DNA of 64,000 nt. It comes from Synchiropus splendidus (Eukaryota > Chordata > Actinopteri > Syngnathiformes > Callionymidae). Position numbers and translations under genes: made by a program. The stretch lies in contig NC_071334.1 of assembly GCF_027744825.2 (NCBI RefSeq), forward strand, positions 36,239,937-36,303,936, written 5' to 3'. Positions 1-15,100 of this stretch are shown here, in pieces; position 1 is the first letter of the stretch, and each line of letters starts with the position of its first letter. The notes below the pieces were generated by a model. That model was not told the DNA's origin, ran no database searches, and was given only the letters and a program-made list of their open reading frames with translations.

Positions 1-1240
1 GACAGGTTCTTGGGAGCTTTGAACTGTTCTAGGGGGAGGGTGGCCTTCAAGGCAGTACGCAGCATTCAAGGGACTGACCGGGAAAATGGATGGAGGAAGC
101 ATGGCCATTGGGCCACGAAGCAATCTTTAACCTGGCATGTCAATAATTTATCACTGCCCTGTGTATGGACAAAGCATGACAGCTGCCACCCCCAGCCATT
201 GAGCACTGTGGCTGTACTCCTTTATCTGGCTCTGGAACCTAATAGTGTATTACCTCAGTCATGAAAACACCAGGCCTGAAAGATTATGACACACTTTTGT
301 GCTCCCACATAAGCACTCATGCATGATCATACACATGATCCATGTTTGTTTTGAAGGCTGCAAATTGACATAGGATGTGGACTGAGATAATTTGGCAATT
401 ACTTTTCTGAGCAACACACTAAACCCTGTATTGCTTATGTGTTTGAAATGACAGTACATTTGGAACTATACTTTTAACAGCAAACAAAAAGTCGACATAC
501 ATCATACATACTGTATATTCGGGCCAAACTGTTTTACACAACCGATATCTATTGCAGTTTAGTTATGTATTCATTTTGCTCTCCATGAAAAGTTGTTATG
601 ATCCAGAGACTTGAGGTCTTGCATGGCATGCAGTAAACCACCAGCTCTTGTTTTCCTCTCACGTGCAACATCACAACCTGCACCACAACAGCTGATTGGA
701 ACCAAACATCACAATCTGGACTTTAAATACAGCACACAGTGAATTTGACTTAAAATAGTCACCGCTTTCTTTCAAGCTTTTTCTTTGCCAATCACCAAGA
801 TTAAATGAGCTATCCCTTATTTGTCCCACAGAGGGGGAATTCAAGATATCATACCACATGGCTGCATATTTGAAACAATTTTCAACCACACGCAGAACCT
901 TTTAGTGATCTGTTTATTTACTTTAAGAATTAAAATCATCCCGTGTAATATGTGTTTCAAGAAGGTTTGGGTAATTTGTATTCGCAGTGGATCCTGCTAT
1001 CTTTCCTGGAGGACTATTTCTGGCTTCAATGTGAAGTCAGGTTGCTGGCAGAGGTCATTTCAGCTCGACATTGGATGTGTCTGGAGGGAAAGACAAGACT
1101 GGGATTTTGAATACTTCCCATTTCAATGAGGTACTGTATGTAATCACTCACAGGAATGAGTCCGAATGACAACAGTTTAAAAAAAAGATTCATAATGTAA
1201 GCACCGTACACAGTCCTGGGGTGTGTATATTGGAGAGAGA
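1..1240. other. Upstream flank of ano8, no gene recognised
   Basis: The short open frames here show no recognisable family and no splice-linked continuation. In human, GTPBP3 lies head-to-head with ANO8, but none of its G-domain motifs could be seen on the minus strand here. The region is AT-rich and ordinary until about 1240, where GC content rises toward the ano8 start. Confidence 0.5.
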
Positions 1241-1500
1241 GCCCCCTCCTTCCTTCCCTGCCTTTGTCCCTCCTCCAGTCGTTCTGCCTCCGGCCGATCA
1301 TCAGGCTCCAGCGTCCCGCCGCGATGCTCCGCCGCTGCACCGACAGCCTTCGCGTTACTTTCACCCTCATTTAAACGTCCCCTCCCGTACTCAGACCTGC
1401 TCCTGAGATGCGACACTCCTGCAAGGTCTATCGGAGAATTTTATCCTCATCTTCCGTTGCTCCGCGCTGAGAGAGAGAGAGAGAGAGAAAGAGAAAGAGC
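1240..1500 (+). promoter_or_regulatory. GC-rich ano8 promoter/5'UTR region with (GA)n tract
   Basis: GC and CpG content rise sharply from about 1250 and continue through exon 1, as in a CpG-island promoter. A pure GA/GAAA tract (about 1469-1499) ends directly at the proposed start codon, so the 5'UTR probably ends in purine repeats. No TATA box is placed convincingly. The transcription start cannot be fixed from sequence alone. Confidence 0.5.
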
Positions 1501-1651
1501 ATGCCGGACCCGTGCACGGCTGGTGCTGCTGCCGCGGTGGGAGCCTCCAACGCCGGCGATGGCCCCGAGAGTTCCCGGCACCGACACCGAGGGGACGCGG
1601 ACAGGCCGGATCCGGGCGCTGCCCCACTGCAAGCCTCCTCTGGTGTCCTGG
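1501..1651 (+). other. ano8: ano8 exon 1, N-terminal variable segment
   Basis: Fifty codons plus one base, rich in Ala, Gly, Pro and Asp, opening MPDPCTAGAAAAVG and ending SSGVL before a GTGAGT donor. Human ANO8 also starts with a low-complexity Ala/Gly/Pro segment that ends ASGVLD. The codon split (G at 1651 plus AT at 15680) restores the conserved Asp. The exon is GC-rich, unlike most of the window. Confidence 0.88.
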
Positions 1652-4600
1652 GTGAGTGTTCCACGCACAATGCGGTTGTGCGTGAAAGCAGGTGATGTTG
1701 TGGAGCAGACACGCAGCACCGTCTGTTCTTTTGTCTCCAGGAGGGTTTACTGACACATGGGTTTTCTCCATGTGAATCCGGTTAAGCCTTCCTAATGTGT
1801 TCAATTGATTGTATTTTAAAGCATTTTATCACTGTTTATTTTGGATGGACACCGTTGGTGAGTGTAGCCAGGATTCAGTGTGGGATGTTGCCTCTGCTCC
1901 TTATGAACTTCGTGATGTCATCCAGGGATTTCTCCGCGTCTGCCTCCCCTACAAAGGTGTTGAGTAACATGGCAGATAACCAAACATCAAATACACCTGC
2001 ACAGTGCACACTCTTTGCTGTGTACTCGCTGTCTTTATTGGCTTATTGTTCTGCTGTTTGCACTGGAATGGAATTACAAGACAAGCATGGCTTTATTCAA
2101 TAATAGATCTCAAAAGGCCACATCAAGACAAACCGGTAAGCTATTTTTGGACCGGACCATAATATTAGCTTGAGTGCGGAGTTGTTTTTCCTGCCCGCAG
2201 ACACAGTGTCCTGCTGCAGAGTGATGCAGTGGAGCAGGACACCGTCAGTTGATGAGTACTTATTTCCACCCATGGTCACGGTAATCTGAGACTGGAGGAG
2301 CCGCCTGATGTCTTCTTGGCTATGTGGCACCCCGCGGTTTCTAATTTAGAGGGCAGCAGAGCCAAATTTACTTTTAGGAGGGGCTACAGGAGGATAGGAA
2401 AGACCTGTGTGAGATGATCAGACATGCATATTCATACCATTTGTGAGGACAATTACAAATGCTTTAGTTGGTGGTTTTAAGAAGCTTCTCTGTTGCATGG
2501 TTGCTGTTATTGCTTATGACCTTACGTATACCCCAACTGTACCACTCCAAATCTCGTAGGAGTTCAGGCCTCAACATCGCTCCTTTCTTTTAGAAGAGGA
2601 TGAAGATTTAACTCAGAGTCTGGTGTCCAGCTGTACTATTCCTTCCAATTATTAAGTTGACCTTTGATGTGCCTTTGAAGCAGCTTTTGAGAGATGGTGC
2701 AAAAAGTAAGGCGAAAGATCATGATTTATGTGCTCCCACTGTACAGTGAAGAATGTGACATAATCACATTGTCCTGATGCTTGGCAATAACATTTTTGCA
2801 ATTCTGCCATGTTTAAATGGATGAGTGCACCGTTTTGGACCTTTGGTTGACGTTGTTGCCCGAAGTTGGTGCTGCTGTTTATCTGTCATTCTGTCAGCAA
2901 AATGTTCTGGAAATGTTGACAATGTAACAAGATGATGAACAGATGATTCAAGGTTTATGGCAACCCTGATACCCATTTAGTCTGCTGACTCCACACTTCC
3001 CCTTGCAATATTTGACCCTTGATGATATGGACTGCGATGCCGGTAACTAGTAGTTACTGGTAATTATTTTTTCGATTAGTTGACTAATCGCGATTACCTT
3101 TGTTTGGACCTATTTTGAATTTGATGGTGATGGTGTTGAAGGGGTTTGCTCATCCTTAAGACGCGTTATCTTCGCAAACAAAACGAAGCCGCTCAAACTC
3201 CTCCGTGACTGTGACTGAGGCAGTCAGTCGAAGGTTGTGACGCGGAGCTTAGGGTGCGCAGCAACGGTGGCCAGTTGGAGTCACACCTCAGTTAGGAACC
3301 AATTAAAGGAACAGAAATGAACATATCTTAGTGATTCCAGAGAATGTGATATTTTCTCACTGCTTCTCAATAACAACCAGTTCTCGATGCCCCATCCTGC
3401 GGCCTGTGTGTGTTTGGCGCATCGACATTGACGAATTTTAGTTGTCTACGTTATCGATGACGTCCACTAATTGTCGCAGCCCTACCGGCAATGCATACTC
3501 CTACATGACCACCTTTTCTGTTACGAGTAGTCTAGCCTGTGTCCGACTCAGTAATCAGATTAAAGTTACTTATTCAAGCCATTGTGCATTACTCTTTTTT
3601 CATTTTCTGGAAGCAAATTATTTATGTTGGGTTTCTTCTGCTGTGTCTTGGGGCATGACGTCATTTTCGGGACACGCAGTCATGTTTTCGTCATGCAGCT
3701 AGTTCACGTGTCAAGTTGCCGGCAATCCAGATGTAAACAACTACAAAATGAGGAGAGAGATTCAAGTTTCTATCTGAAAATACGATCTCTACTTTGAATT
3801 GGTGTCTGCTTTTGAAATCACCTTGACGGGTGGATTAAAACAATAACACGTGTAGATTATTTCTGTAATGTTTGGTGCAGGAAGAAACAGTACTGATGGT
3901 ATGTTCTGACTGTTTTTGAAAGTCGAAAAGAAATTTCTCTGCCATTGCTACAGAGCCCTGAGACGCAAGGCCAGAACTTGATTCTGCCATTTCAATGTTT
4001 TTCATTATTTTGTCTGTTTTTGACTTGATTTAGTTTTTTATTTCTACATTTTTATATGTGTTATTTTCATTTATCACGTGTGAAAAACTCAGATTTCCAA
4101 ATTTCAACGCAAAGTACTTGCAACGCAGATGGGTTTCAACATAAACCTGCACCCTCTGCGGTTCTCTGTAGACTGATTTGACCACCCCAGAACCAGGCAG
4201 CTAGCTTGCAATGTATGCAGTCCGACAGTGTTGTGCCCTGAACTGCAAAACATGAAAAAATGGATGCCCATTTTTTCTCAGCAGGACCCCCCAAATGTCC
4301 GATTATGCCTGTATAATGCCCTACTCGTAGTGCCATCACAATGGTTTCCATGAAAGGGTGTGTCCGCCTGGTAATTTTGCAGAATCTGATCGAAGTTGTT
4401 AAACAAGAAAACAATTCTTACCTGTTTTTCCCTTAGGGAGAAGCTGAGTGTTGTCTGTCTTGTCTTTGTCATTTTTCACACAAACATTTGGTTTGGAAAA
4501 TGTTTTATAGCCTTCACATGAAAAAGGACAGCAACAACTGTAAATATTTATCTATAAAATATGTACAAGTTGTTCATACGTTGTTCAGCAAACGTTGCAT

Positions 4601-6061
4601 TCTGCTTCTTAGTTCTCGCTATGTATGCAGCGCTGTCGCCATGTGGCTCGTCCCATTTAAAGACTTTCAGTTCATTTTGTAAACAATTGTTTAAAGTTTT
4701 GAACTTACCTGACTTTTCCTCTTGTAATCAGCATTAAACAGCCAACTGATAGCGTCGCTCTTCCTTGCTGTATCGACCAATGAAAATGCGAGTGTCGCAA
4801 CTCGCGAGATGTGAATAACCGCAATATTTGGCCCGTAAACAAGCATGGCGTCCACGGTGGCCAAGGTTCTGGTGCCGTTGCAGGAATTTATCATAGACAT
4901 ATTAATACTGCGCGGAGACTACGGTTGGGGCATTACGCAGGCACTGACTAAAAATTTAGGGTGTCCGTTTTTCATGTTTTGCAGTTCAGGGCGTCCACTT
5001 GTGGTCTTAGCTTCATCTGGTTCTGCAGTCTTAAGTTATGGTGGACATTTGCTTCCAATCTTAGCCTTTACATTTTCCAATTAGCACAGTAGATTGAATG
5101 TGATCCTGTGTCCCCTACAACGCACAAGTCTCACCAATTAGTCCAATTTTCGTCCCAGACCAGTGTTGATAAGCTTCTCCATCATGGAAATCAGGGCATG
5201 TAATTTGTTGTCGTCCAATCAACTGCTCCAGATTGAGAACATTTGTCGAGATTTGCAGCTGGATGACTTATTTGGGGAAGTGAGCCAAACAAGTATTGAA
5301 GATACTAAGTTTAAAACACAGTATGCAATCCACAAGGAATTTACAGGGTTCCTCAGATACCTTCAAGAGTCAGGTTTCTTGTCCATATTCTGGATGCTTC
5401 TTTAAAGGAAGCAGCCAGCGATCAAACCTGAGATTGACAACAGGTGCAAAACTCTAATCCCACCAGAATGGTCAAGCCACCAACATCAGACAGAAAACAG
5501 CAAGAGACCTAAAGTAAGGGCAGACAAGAGGTCAGTCTGGACAGATTAAACTTTGAATTGCTTTGAACAGCCTTTGAATTTCAGGGTGCTTTCAAATGTA
5601 GGGCGGCCGTTTGTTGAATTCTAGAGCAGTTATTGCTTTCATCCAGCTGAGTAATGACACTTACCTTTTCCTTTCATTAAGAGTCTCAGAACATGTACAG
5701 TTCTTGACAAAAGTCTTGTCGCTTATCCATCTTGTAGAAACAACTGCTTACAACTTGACTTTTAATTTTTCCATTGATTGTAGAAATGGTTCGTATGAAA
5801 GCTAAAACCCTCCCACATTAGGTTAAATATCCAAAAATAAATTTGCTTCACTGTAGAAATGTTGCTCATTTAATGAACAGAAAAATGTCAGATTTTGGCA
5901 AGGCAAAAGTTTTGTTGCTTACAGAGAGTGAGGTTGAACAAATAGTTGACTTCAAATACAAAAAGATCTTGCATAACATGAGTGAGATCTTTTTAATATC
6001 TTGTATGACTTCCATATGGCTTGAAGGACCGCATTCCTGGGGCTCTGCAATCACTCAAAGA

Positions 6062-6131
<70 letters not shown>

Positions 6132-9100
6132 TGCACAATAATATATATGTCTGCATGGAGTTTGCATGTTGTCCCTGTGTGCGCATGGGTTTTCAGGTGA
6201 TTATAATTGGGTTTGCAAATTATCAAGGCTATGATAAAAGTTGCACTCAAATGATGTTGAAAGGTAGCAGGGTCTCACCCCATAAAGAGATTGCAGGAAA
6301 CAAAGGTCTTTTTAAGCAGCGTGCACATTCACTTGACCAGTTTGCTACTTTTATTATGTTTTGTTTGAGATGGTTTCACTCATCTTTGGTGTCACAGAGG
6401 TTTCCTTAAATACATCACAGTGGTGGAGGAGGGCTCTGAGTTTCTAAAACAGAAGCTTTGAGAGTTTTTCACTCCCCCGCAGCTTTGTAACTGAAGGGGG
6501 TGATGACTGCAGTGCAGTGTAACATGATGACAGCAGTGTGTTGTGCCTCATGACTCTGAACTTAATGTCTCTTCCTCTTAGGGTGTGATTCCAAATGTAT
6601 TCATGCGTGCTACATTGAGACACATTTTCCTGTCTCACTCTGTGCTGTCCACTTCTTCAGTAAAAGATGAGTTGGACATTAGCTCCATTAGTAACGGCGA
6701 TATTGCTATTATGTAGGCTACTGGTTGAAATGCTGGCTGTTCATTGACTGAGTCCTTCAAACATGTTTGTGACTGATTTGAGAGTTGGATTAAAACTGAA
6801 GGGGACAGCACCTTGCAAGCTGGAAAAGAATATTTACACCAGGCAGGCTTTATAGCCTGGCAGATGCTGGCAATGATGGTAAACTTTGTGGGCAATTAAA
6901 TGTTTGTTTTTGGTGGCTCTTCCATGACTTTGAGTGAGGTGTTCTTTTTGAAGGCAAAGCACTAATATGTGAGGCATTATTTAGAGAAAACCAGTGGAGC
7001 TAGACATCTTTATGTAATGAATGTATGAATGTAATGAATGTGATTGATTGGTGACTGGTGTATGTTGCGGCTTTCACACCAGTCTCAAATATTGTGTATT
7101 CATTTTGTCTTCCTGCCCCACACCTCTGCACTGTAGATCAGTGTTTTTCAACTTATTTCAAGCCACGACACACTTGGTTTATTGAAAAATTCTTGAGGCA
7201 CACCGCCAAAGGAACCTTGGCCAAAGTGCACTTGTGCTTGAAGTCCTATAGAAAATCCCTAATAATTTGTGAAAACCTGTAGATACTGGTTGTTATTTTG
7301 CCATGCTATTAGCAGAAACAATGTATTTGTTTCAAATGAAATAAAGTCAGATGTTTATCAGCTTAATAAAGGTGACTTATCAAACACCCGCACACATCGC
7401 GAGTCCCGGACCACTGCTCTGCGCTCCTCCAAGCACCAGTCTCCTGCTCACCTCAGTGTTCTGGGAGTTGGCCATTTTGAACGATGTTGTCCGCACAGAC
7501 AGCAATCAGACTCTTTCTTACCCGGCGTTTATCATGTTTGTGTGGAGTTGACCTGTACACATAGTTTCCGGTGATTCGCCTAAGGGCTGATAAACATCTG
7601 AGTTAGTTGACAGACAGATTCACTTAAATAAATATTGTTGGGATCTAAATGTTGCTGTGCCACTCCTCGCCTCACAGACATCAGCTTACAGTCCTGCATG
7701 GAGTTTGCATGTTTTCCCTGTGTGCGCGTGGGTTTTCTCCAGGTTCTCCGGTTTCCTCCCACAGCCCAAAGACATGCTCACTAGGTTAATTGGACACTCT
7801 TGCCCCTAGGACTGGCGACCTGTCCACGGTGTATTCCCCTATTTTTTTTTTTGTTTCATTTGGTGAAAATGCTGAATTTGTGAATGATGAAATTTTCAAA
7901 AAACTATACTGGATTCAACACTAATTGCAGCACATGGAAAGTTGCTCTTTATATTAGATAACTGTTTTTCAATGTTTTGAAGCCATGCCACACTTAATTT
8001 TACTGATGCCTTCCTTGAATGTAAAGCAGGAAGTAGAAGTTTTGAATCTATGAACCCAAAGAAACAGATTGGTGTTTTCATCTGGTGTGTTTTATATCCA
8101 GACAAGGCAGGCTTTAATGTACGTGGCTATATTCTAGAAGGCACTGGTATTTGAATCGCAGCAAAAGATCTGTAAGTGAACAGACCAAAGGATCCACGCG
8201 ATCTCCTTATTTTGTCAGACACATTCTAAACATTCGCAATCTGATGTCGTCATGTCGTTCACCCGTATCTTCAAACATATTTGGTAAAATTTCCCACCTC
8301 ATGGTCTCTCACAGCACACTGGCTGAAAAAGACTACAATAGATTCTGACTCAACTCATTATTGCAGATCTGCTCTGCCATTCACTCCCCCCCCCTATTTT
8401 GTTTTTTACTTCCTAATCATAACCTAGCCTTTTATCAACAAACTTCTAAATCCTCTTTCAAGCCCCCAGGGAGTTTTCACTTTCCTATTTCTAGCCCCAA
8501 GATTACCAATCTGTAAGCATAAAATGATAATGCACTCTGGAGAGCTTAATACAATGAAAGCTGCTTGTGTCGCCTCGTGCAGCAGCCGCTGGCAAGCTGC
8601 AGATTATATCAGGCTGTTCTCGCGGCACACTCTGTGATCAAAGTAACGTAAATAAGATGGCATTCTGACTTCACAGTAGAATTCTAAGTGTTTTGGTGTG
8701 CCTCTGTTGCTCTTTTCACTACCATGGCCCCAGTTGTCTGGTGAAGTCAGGGGCAATGTAGCGGCCATGTTCTTAGACCGTGCTGGTCTCCATGAGCCAC
8801 AGTGCAGACCCCAGAGACGGCTAAAGGGCAGTGAAAGTGAAACTTACTGCACTGGAGTGAAACATGGAGTGAAACAGTGTAATCATGTCAAGGTTTGAAC
8901 AGAGTCCGTCAATGACAAACCAGGGAATACTACTGTATCTGTCTGATGCTTGTGCTGCCCTTTCTGTCTGCCTTGTTGACCCTGTATTAATGGTTGTAGG
9001 TTCGCCACACTTTTATTTGACTTGAATGTTAAAACAAGTATAACCACAGAAAAGGTACACAATTGATTTTGGGGTGTGAAAGGCTATAGATCTCAGTCAT

Positions 9101-12100
9101 GGACTTGGGCATAAAAGTGTAACTTTATCTGGGTGAAAAAACTAAACATTAGGATTATTCCAGTCAATCAAACAAACACAGATACGTGATGTGTCAGGGT
9201 GACTGACGGGAGCTTCAGTAGTTTGAGACACTCTGCCAGAGTGAGGCCTCTACATGCACTAAGAATGTGATTGTTGAGACTCAGTCTCTGGCGAATGGGA
9301 ACACGCTGTGCTGGCTTGTGTTTGCTCATAGCCACTCTAAACTAACAGAAGCTAAAATGTTCCAGGAGGTCTGGTTGCTCCGGTTTCCATTTTGTTCTCT
9401 CCATCTATTCCCCAATATTCTCTGTGCTGTTTGGGGATCGAAAAAAATTGTGTTAATTATTAACCTCTTGGCTGCAATGATTTTAACAATACATGCTTTA
9501 TTTAAAAAAAAAAGTATATCAATTGCAAAGAACACACACAAAATAAACAAATAAATATGCAAGATAAATGAAAAATGATGTTGAAAGTAAGCACAAGATG
9601 CTCTGTGAATATTTTCCGGGCTGCAAGCTTGTAGTGTGCACTTGTTTATTACGGAGTTCCTCGCAACGTAGTGACTGACAGACGTTTGTATGAGTGGTGT
9701 CTGAGAGGTAAAGGTTGGGAATGTTTGCGTGCGTGTGCTGAGTTGTTCATGGCTCCTAAACACAGCCCAGTAAAGCAATAGCTGCTGCTGTGTTCCACAC
9801 GGTCAGGATATAGAGTGTCAGCGTGAAGAGAGATTGATCTCGTGGTCCGCCATGTTGTTTTCATCTGCCTCTTATGGTGTTTGGGTGCGCTGCACTTTCT
9901 AGTGCTGTCTATTATGGTGGCAATATTTGCAGGAAAATGTGAGAGTTTAGCATCACACATGACTTCAAATCAAGAAAGTGGGCGTGAATATGATGACGCA
10001 AATGCTGTGCAGAGGGACTGGGCGATAGAAGAGTTAAGTGATAGGTGGCGCTCGCAGAACTCGCTGGCACTGGTTGAAATTGCGTTAATAATTACCATCT
10101 CAACGTTGCGATTTCCTGTAGGGACTGAAATGCAAAATGAGAATTTGCCTCTGGAAACGATGCTCTGTTTGCACGTTTGTATATAAACTGAGGAAAAATT
10201 GAAGTCATCTGCACCCCTCTTCCATCTGATTTTTCCCAGAGGTTGGAGAATGGAGGTTTTGTAGGTAGAACCTAGCCTTGACTCATGATCACTCACAACA
10301 GAGTTATGGTGGCGGGGAAAATGAGATTTCAGGACCCACTAAGGGAAGCCTTTTTTAGGATGGGCGGGATTTGCTGTATGTACATTTTGTGATTGTAAAT
10401 GTTGTATTGTTGAAAATGCCATAAGAAAGAGTGCAATCTTCCATTAGATGCTTAAATCAGCAGCCTGGGTCTACTTTAAATGTGAAATAAAGATGTCTAA
10501 CTTCTATATATGTCTACTCATACCCTCATCCATGCTCATAGAAATCAAATAACCACATCATTATTGGTGTCCTCCATTGCTCGTCATTGGAGCAGCAAGG
10601 AAATGGGACGTCTGGCTTAATAACGTACGATAATTGCTGGTTCCGTATTGATCTGGCAGAAACTCACTCCCATATTTCCTGGAGTAGAATATCACACTAT
10701 CATGCAGATCAGCATGTCTGGTGCTGTCATTTGATTTCTCCTTTGTTCAGTTCACCTCCAGTGATCAGTGCACCTCCAGCATTACAATCACCCCTCCAAA
10801 CTTATATTTTAACTCGAGTTTAGACCGCAGTCAGACATGACGTGCCACATTCTCTGTGAGATCATCTTAATTATTCACGAGCCTCATTTCTAGTCTAACT
10901 TGAAGACTAAAAATGACGATCATAAACTTCATTTAGACTGTTTGCTTACATGACCGAAGGTGCACACTCAGTGGTCTGACTTCCCCCACTCATACGTAGT
11001 ATAACCCCGGACATGGACACATGACACTCATCGCAGCTAGTGAGAGGTGTCTTGCAGCCAGTCAAGCCGAAGGTGTATTGTCCAAACCGGAGCATTTCTG
11101 CTGCTGGGTATATATTTACACACTTTTGTGCAGTGTTAAGACATGCAGTTCAAAGTTATGTTTGCTTTAATTTGTGGCATTTTATTGGAGAAATGGCACT
11201 ATTAAATAAGTACATTAAAATGACAAATGAAAGGACAGAAAGTATGTTTATTGTAAAATGAAATTTGAGGCCCTGTGATTCGTCCAAGGGAGGGCAAAAG
11301 GGGTACATAAGGAGGCCATTTTGTATTGTTTAGGAAGAGTGTTAGTGGCTGAGACCAGAGAAAACCGTGAGTTGAATAGTGATTAGGAAAATGCATTGTG
11401 AGCTGGTTTTTTTTCTTCTATTTTTGGAAACCTGTCTTAGATGTTTTTGTGACACTCTGTCCTGTGTTTCATGTAGATTTTGTAAATCTCTCTGCAGCAT
11501 TTTCTTTCCACTTTTTTTTTGTTTTTTTTTATAAATAGTCACTGTTTTCATTTCCTCTTTGGGAGAAGATAGATGATTGATGGATTGATAGACGGACGGA
11601 TGGACCGACAGACAGACAGAAAGATGAAGAAGAATGAAAAGAGGTGACGTATGCATTAAGCCAAATGTCCAATTACTCTGAAGCCAATACCCTAAGGTGC
11701 CAAATCTACTTTACTTGTTTCCTAATTAGCATGCGCTTCTTTATTAGGTCAACTCTCTTAAGGATGTCAGTGCTTGTGGACACTCCCCATTGAAGCGACA
11801 AAATCTTACCTCATACAACACTCTACAATGGATTTTTCATCTCTGGTATAAAACTATACAAATTCTACAAAAGAACAGCGCATTATTACAGAATCTTGGA
11901 AATGTTGAATGGAGCCCAGAGCACCCTGTGAGACTTTTCTTATCTTTATCTGTGACCCAGATTCTTGACTCACTTCCTCTGACTCTTACAAAAATGTCCA
12001 CTTTCAGTGTGTGTGTGTGTGTGTGTGTGTGATCTATTGTTTGGCTGGTTATAATCTGGGTGCCATTGTTCACTGTGATCATTAGTAAGCCCTCCCTACA

Positions 12101-15100
12101 TGTTGGGCAGTTCGCCGAAGCTCAACAGGGACGATGCCACACAGACTTCCATTCACTGTTTTTGTCTCTGTGAGTCAACAACAAAGAAATAAGTAGTTCT
12201 GAGGGAGAAACTTGATCACTGTTGACCACTTTTCCAAGCAGATAATAGCTGGTTGGAGGCAACTGCTCCATTACGCAACTCAGTCTGATTCCTTGTCCTG
12301 ATTTAGATGCAGTGGAGCTTAAACTGAATTAATGAGTCATGTTGCCTTTGCAACGAGGGGTGGCGCTGTCACAGAGTTTAACAGTTCGACTGTCACTCAG
12401 TCAAACTGTCTAAAATCAATTGTACTCAGAGAGTGCAGCGCATTGTGCATTCTCCTGATAAGGTGATCGGTTGCAGCCTGTCAGCTCTTCAGGACCTGTA
12501 TGTCTCCAGGACCCAGAGACGTGCAGGTCAGATCAGAGCCGACCCTTCTCATCCTGGACATGGAATGTTTGTTCCTCTTCCCTCTTCTCTTTTGTGACAG
12601 CACTTTAGTCCAAAGCACTTTCTTAGTTGGTGGGATCCCCACTGACCGTAACAATAAAGTTGATTCTGATTCTGATCTGGTTTAACTAAAGAGGTCTGAA
12701 ATCATCAGGGTGATGGTTTGGCGCTATTACCCTCCTGTAGCAGTCATCATCAAAATAGTCAAGCTTCAACTTCGACTACATTAAAGTAAACTGTCAAGTT
12801 TCAGAATTAAGTTAAATATTCAGAGAAGATTTAATGTCACATTTTTTTTCTGTCTGATTTTGTTTTAGTTTTATTTTGTCTATAAATATAGTTCCTCCAC
12901 CATGGAGCTACTGTTGAGTTCAAAAAATTGTTGTTGCACAGAACCACTGCCTGATTATTAAAATTATTACATTTTTGCCGTTCTTAAAGTGCCGATCAAG
13001 ACTCACTGCCTGCACCGTCTTGTAATGATACATTTGAGTCATTTCAGTAAGAAAAAAGGAGGAGGGAATGCAAACACATACAATCACACTAGACTCCAGA
13101 ACCCGCACCGATCTGTAAGCTGTGGGTGCAGTGGTGCTGTCTGTGCTGTAGAAAGGAGGGTTGTGCACCTGGCTGAAAACAGTTTTGGAAACTGAGTCAA
13201 GCATTGTTTGCTATAAATTTTGATTGGCTTGATTCCTCTTGCCAGGATCTTTTCTATTGAACAAAAAAAAATGAAAGTATTAATTTAATCCTTGGAATGA
13301 AAGTGTGTCCTTTGTGAACGCTGGTATATTTGAATGACAGCGAAAGAGTGTGAATGGAGTGGCAGGGTGGACAATTGACTGAAGAAAGCGATAAACTTAA
13401 GTGCCACGTAGAGATTGTTCTGCCTTGATTACCAGGAAGCAAATGAGGCGGGTAGGGATGACAGAGACCGAACAAGCGGCTTGGGTGTATGTGGAACATG
13501 CAGAAGTACAGCCATGTGAGAAACTAGCACCTGTCACGAGCCCTAAAACCACTTGCTCAAAGGAAGAATGATATTTAAGATGCTGTCCCAATGCTGATTA
13601 TTGGAAAGTGAACATTGCAAAGTGAAAGTGGATAAAGGTTCTGATTTACTTAGTTTACTAAGTTCTTATTCCTCTTCATTTCTTGGATCTTTCTGAAATG
13701 CATTCTTTTAATAAGTAATGTTCCTTTATCTTTTGCCTCTCAAAATAAAAGTTATCCAAGAAAAAAAAAGATTTAATGTCATAGACTCATTCACTCATGT
13801 GCTGATGTCTGCTTCGATTTCAAAAGAAAGAAAATGACATAAAAAAGTGATACACATTACAGGATAATTTCACAAACAGCTGCTTAAAAATATCTCCTTC
13901 ACACTGAATCACAAAAATCATATATCAATTATTTTCATTGATTCTCTCAGTCAAGAGAGAATTTGCAGAATACTCAATGCTGAGATAGTCGGCGCATTGA
14001 TTACCACTCAGGAAGCAGAAGTGTAATCTAATGGTTGTGTCTCTTCCAATAGTGTGCAACGTATTAAATGAAATATCTTTAGACTACAGAGTTGCATCCA
14101 TCCATCTATCTAATGACGTATTTAAATGGTGTTCCAGTTTAAATATTGCATCAACACTACTTCACAAGTAGTAAAAAGACTGTCCACCTCTCATTGTGAC
14201 TGATCACATCAGTAGCAATAGTTACCTCCTGTATTTAAAAAAATTGTAAAAAAAATACTACGAAATAAAATACTGTGGTTGGCATCTTTTTTCTGTTGGC
14301 AGATAAAGCTGAACATATGTTGCTTCTTACACACTGCCCTTGTGCCCTCTTTTTGGACTGAAATACTTTCAAAGCTAATTTTCAACGGTGACACGAGAGA
14401 ATCCAGTTTCGTCGTGGATAAATTGTGTGAACTGCAGCGAGTAGAACCACTTTAGTCAAGCGTGAAGATCAGCTGGCACTTAGCAGCGGTGTGAAACACA
14501 TCCTCAGGTCTTTCTCTCAGCCTGTGACCTTCATTTTAGTGCTCTGTCTGGGTGTCAGCGCTGCTGCACTTTATATCTCAGTTACACACTCACAAAAAAC
14601 TTAGGCCGAGGCAAACTCAAAAGAGCTGTTTAATAAACACTTGATCACAGTGTGACATCCTGCATTCTCCTGTAGCTGCTGCAGACTGATAAGCCTCATA
14701 AAGGTTTTATCCCCATCACTGCTCTTCCTGCGTGAGTGTGATGCAGAGCGGCCTGGTTTATATATGTGAGGCCAAAGGCTGTTATTAATTTGAACGACTT
14801 TGCATCTTTTCCAGATATTTGGCATTTAGAGTTATTGCTGTTGGTCGGAGTGGAGCCCACTGCCAACTCACCAAATGAAGCAAGCAGTGGAGTGTGATTG
14901 ACTCGTAGTTACACTATCAGAAACCTTCTGAAGTCTTGCTGTCATCGCCTTGTCATCAAAGCTTGTTAGAGGCCAGAGTGTAACGATTGTAGCCGGGAGA
15001 CCCAAGTGCAGCAGGCAGGAGACTGAGACAGAGGGTACAGTCCAATAAATTTAATAAGAAAATTAACTAAATGCACTCAACCTCTGATCTTGAAGGAGGT

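Noticed and set aside
1223..1753. 176-codon + frame overlapping ano8 exon 1
   Set aside because: Wrong frame relative to the conserved SSGVLD junction; it reads through the donor site and the GA repeat.
5843..6409. 188-codon open frame across the (AT)n tract
   Set aside because: Most of its middle is an Ile-Tyr translation of the AT microsatellite, with no family similarity.
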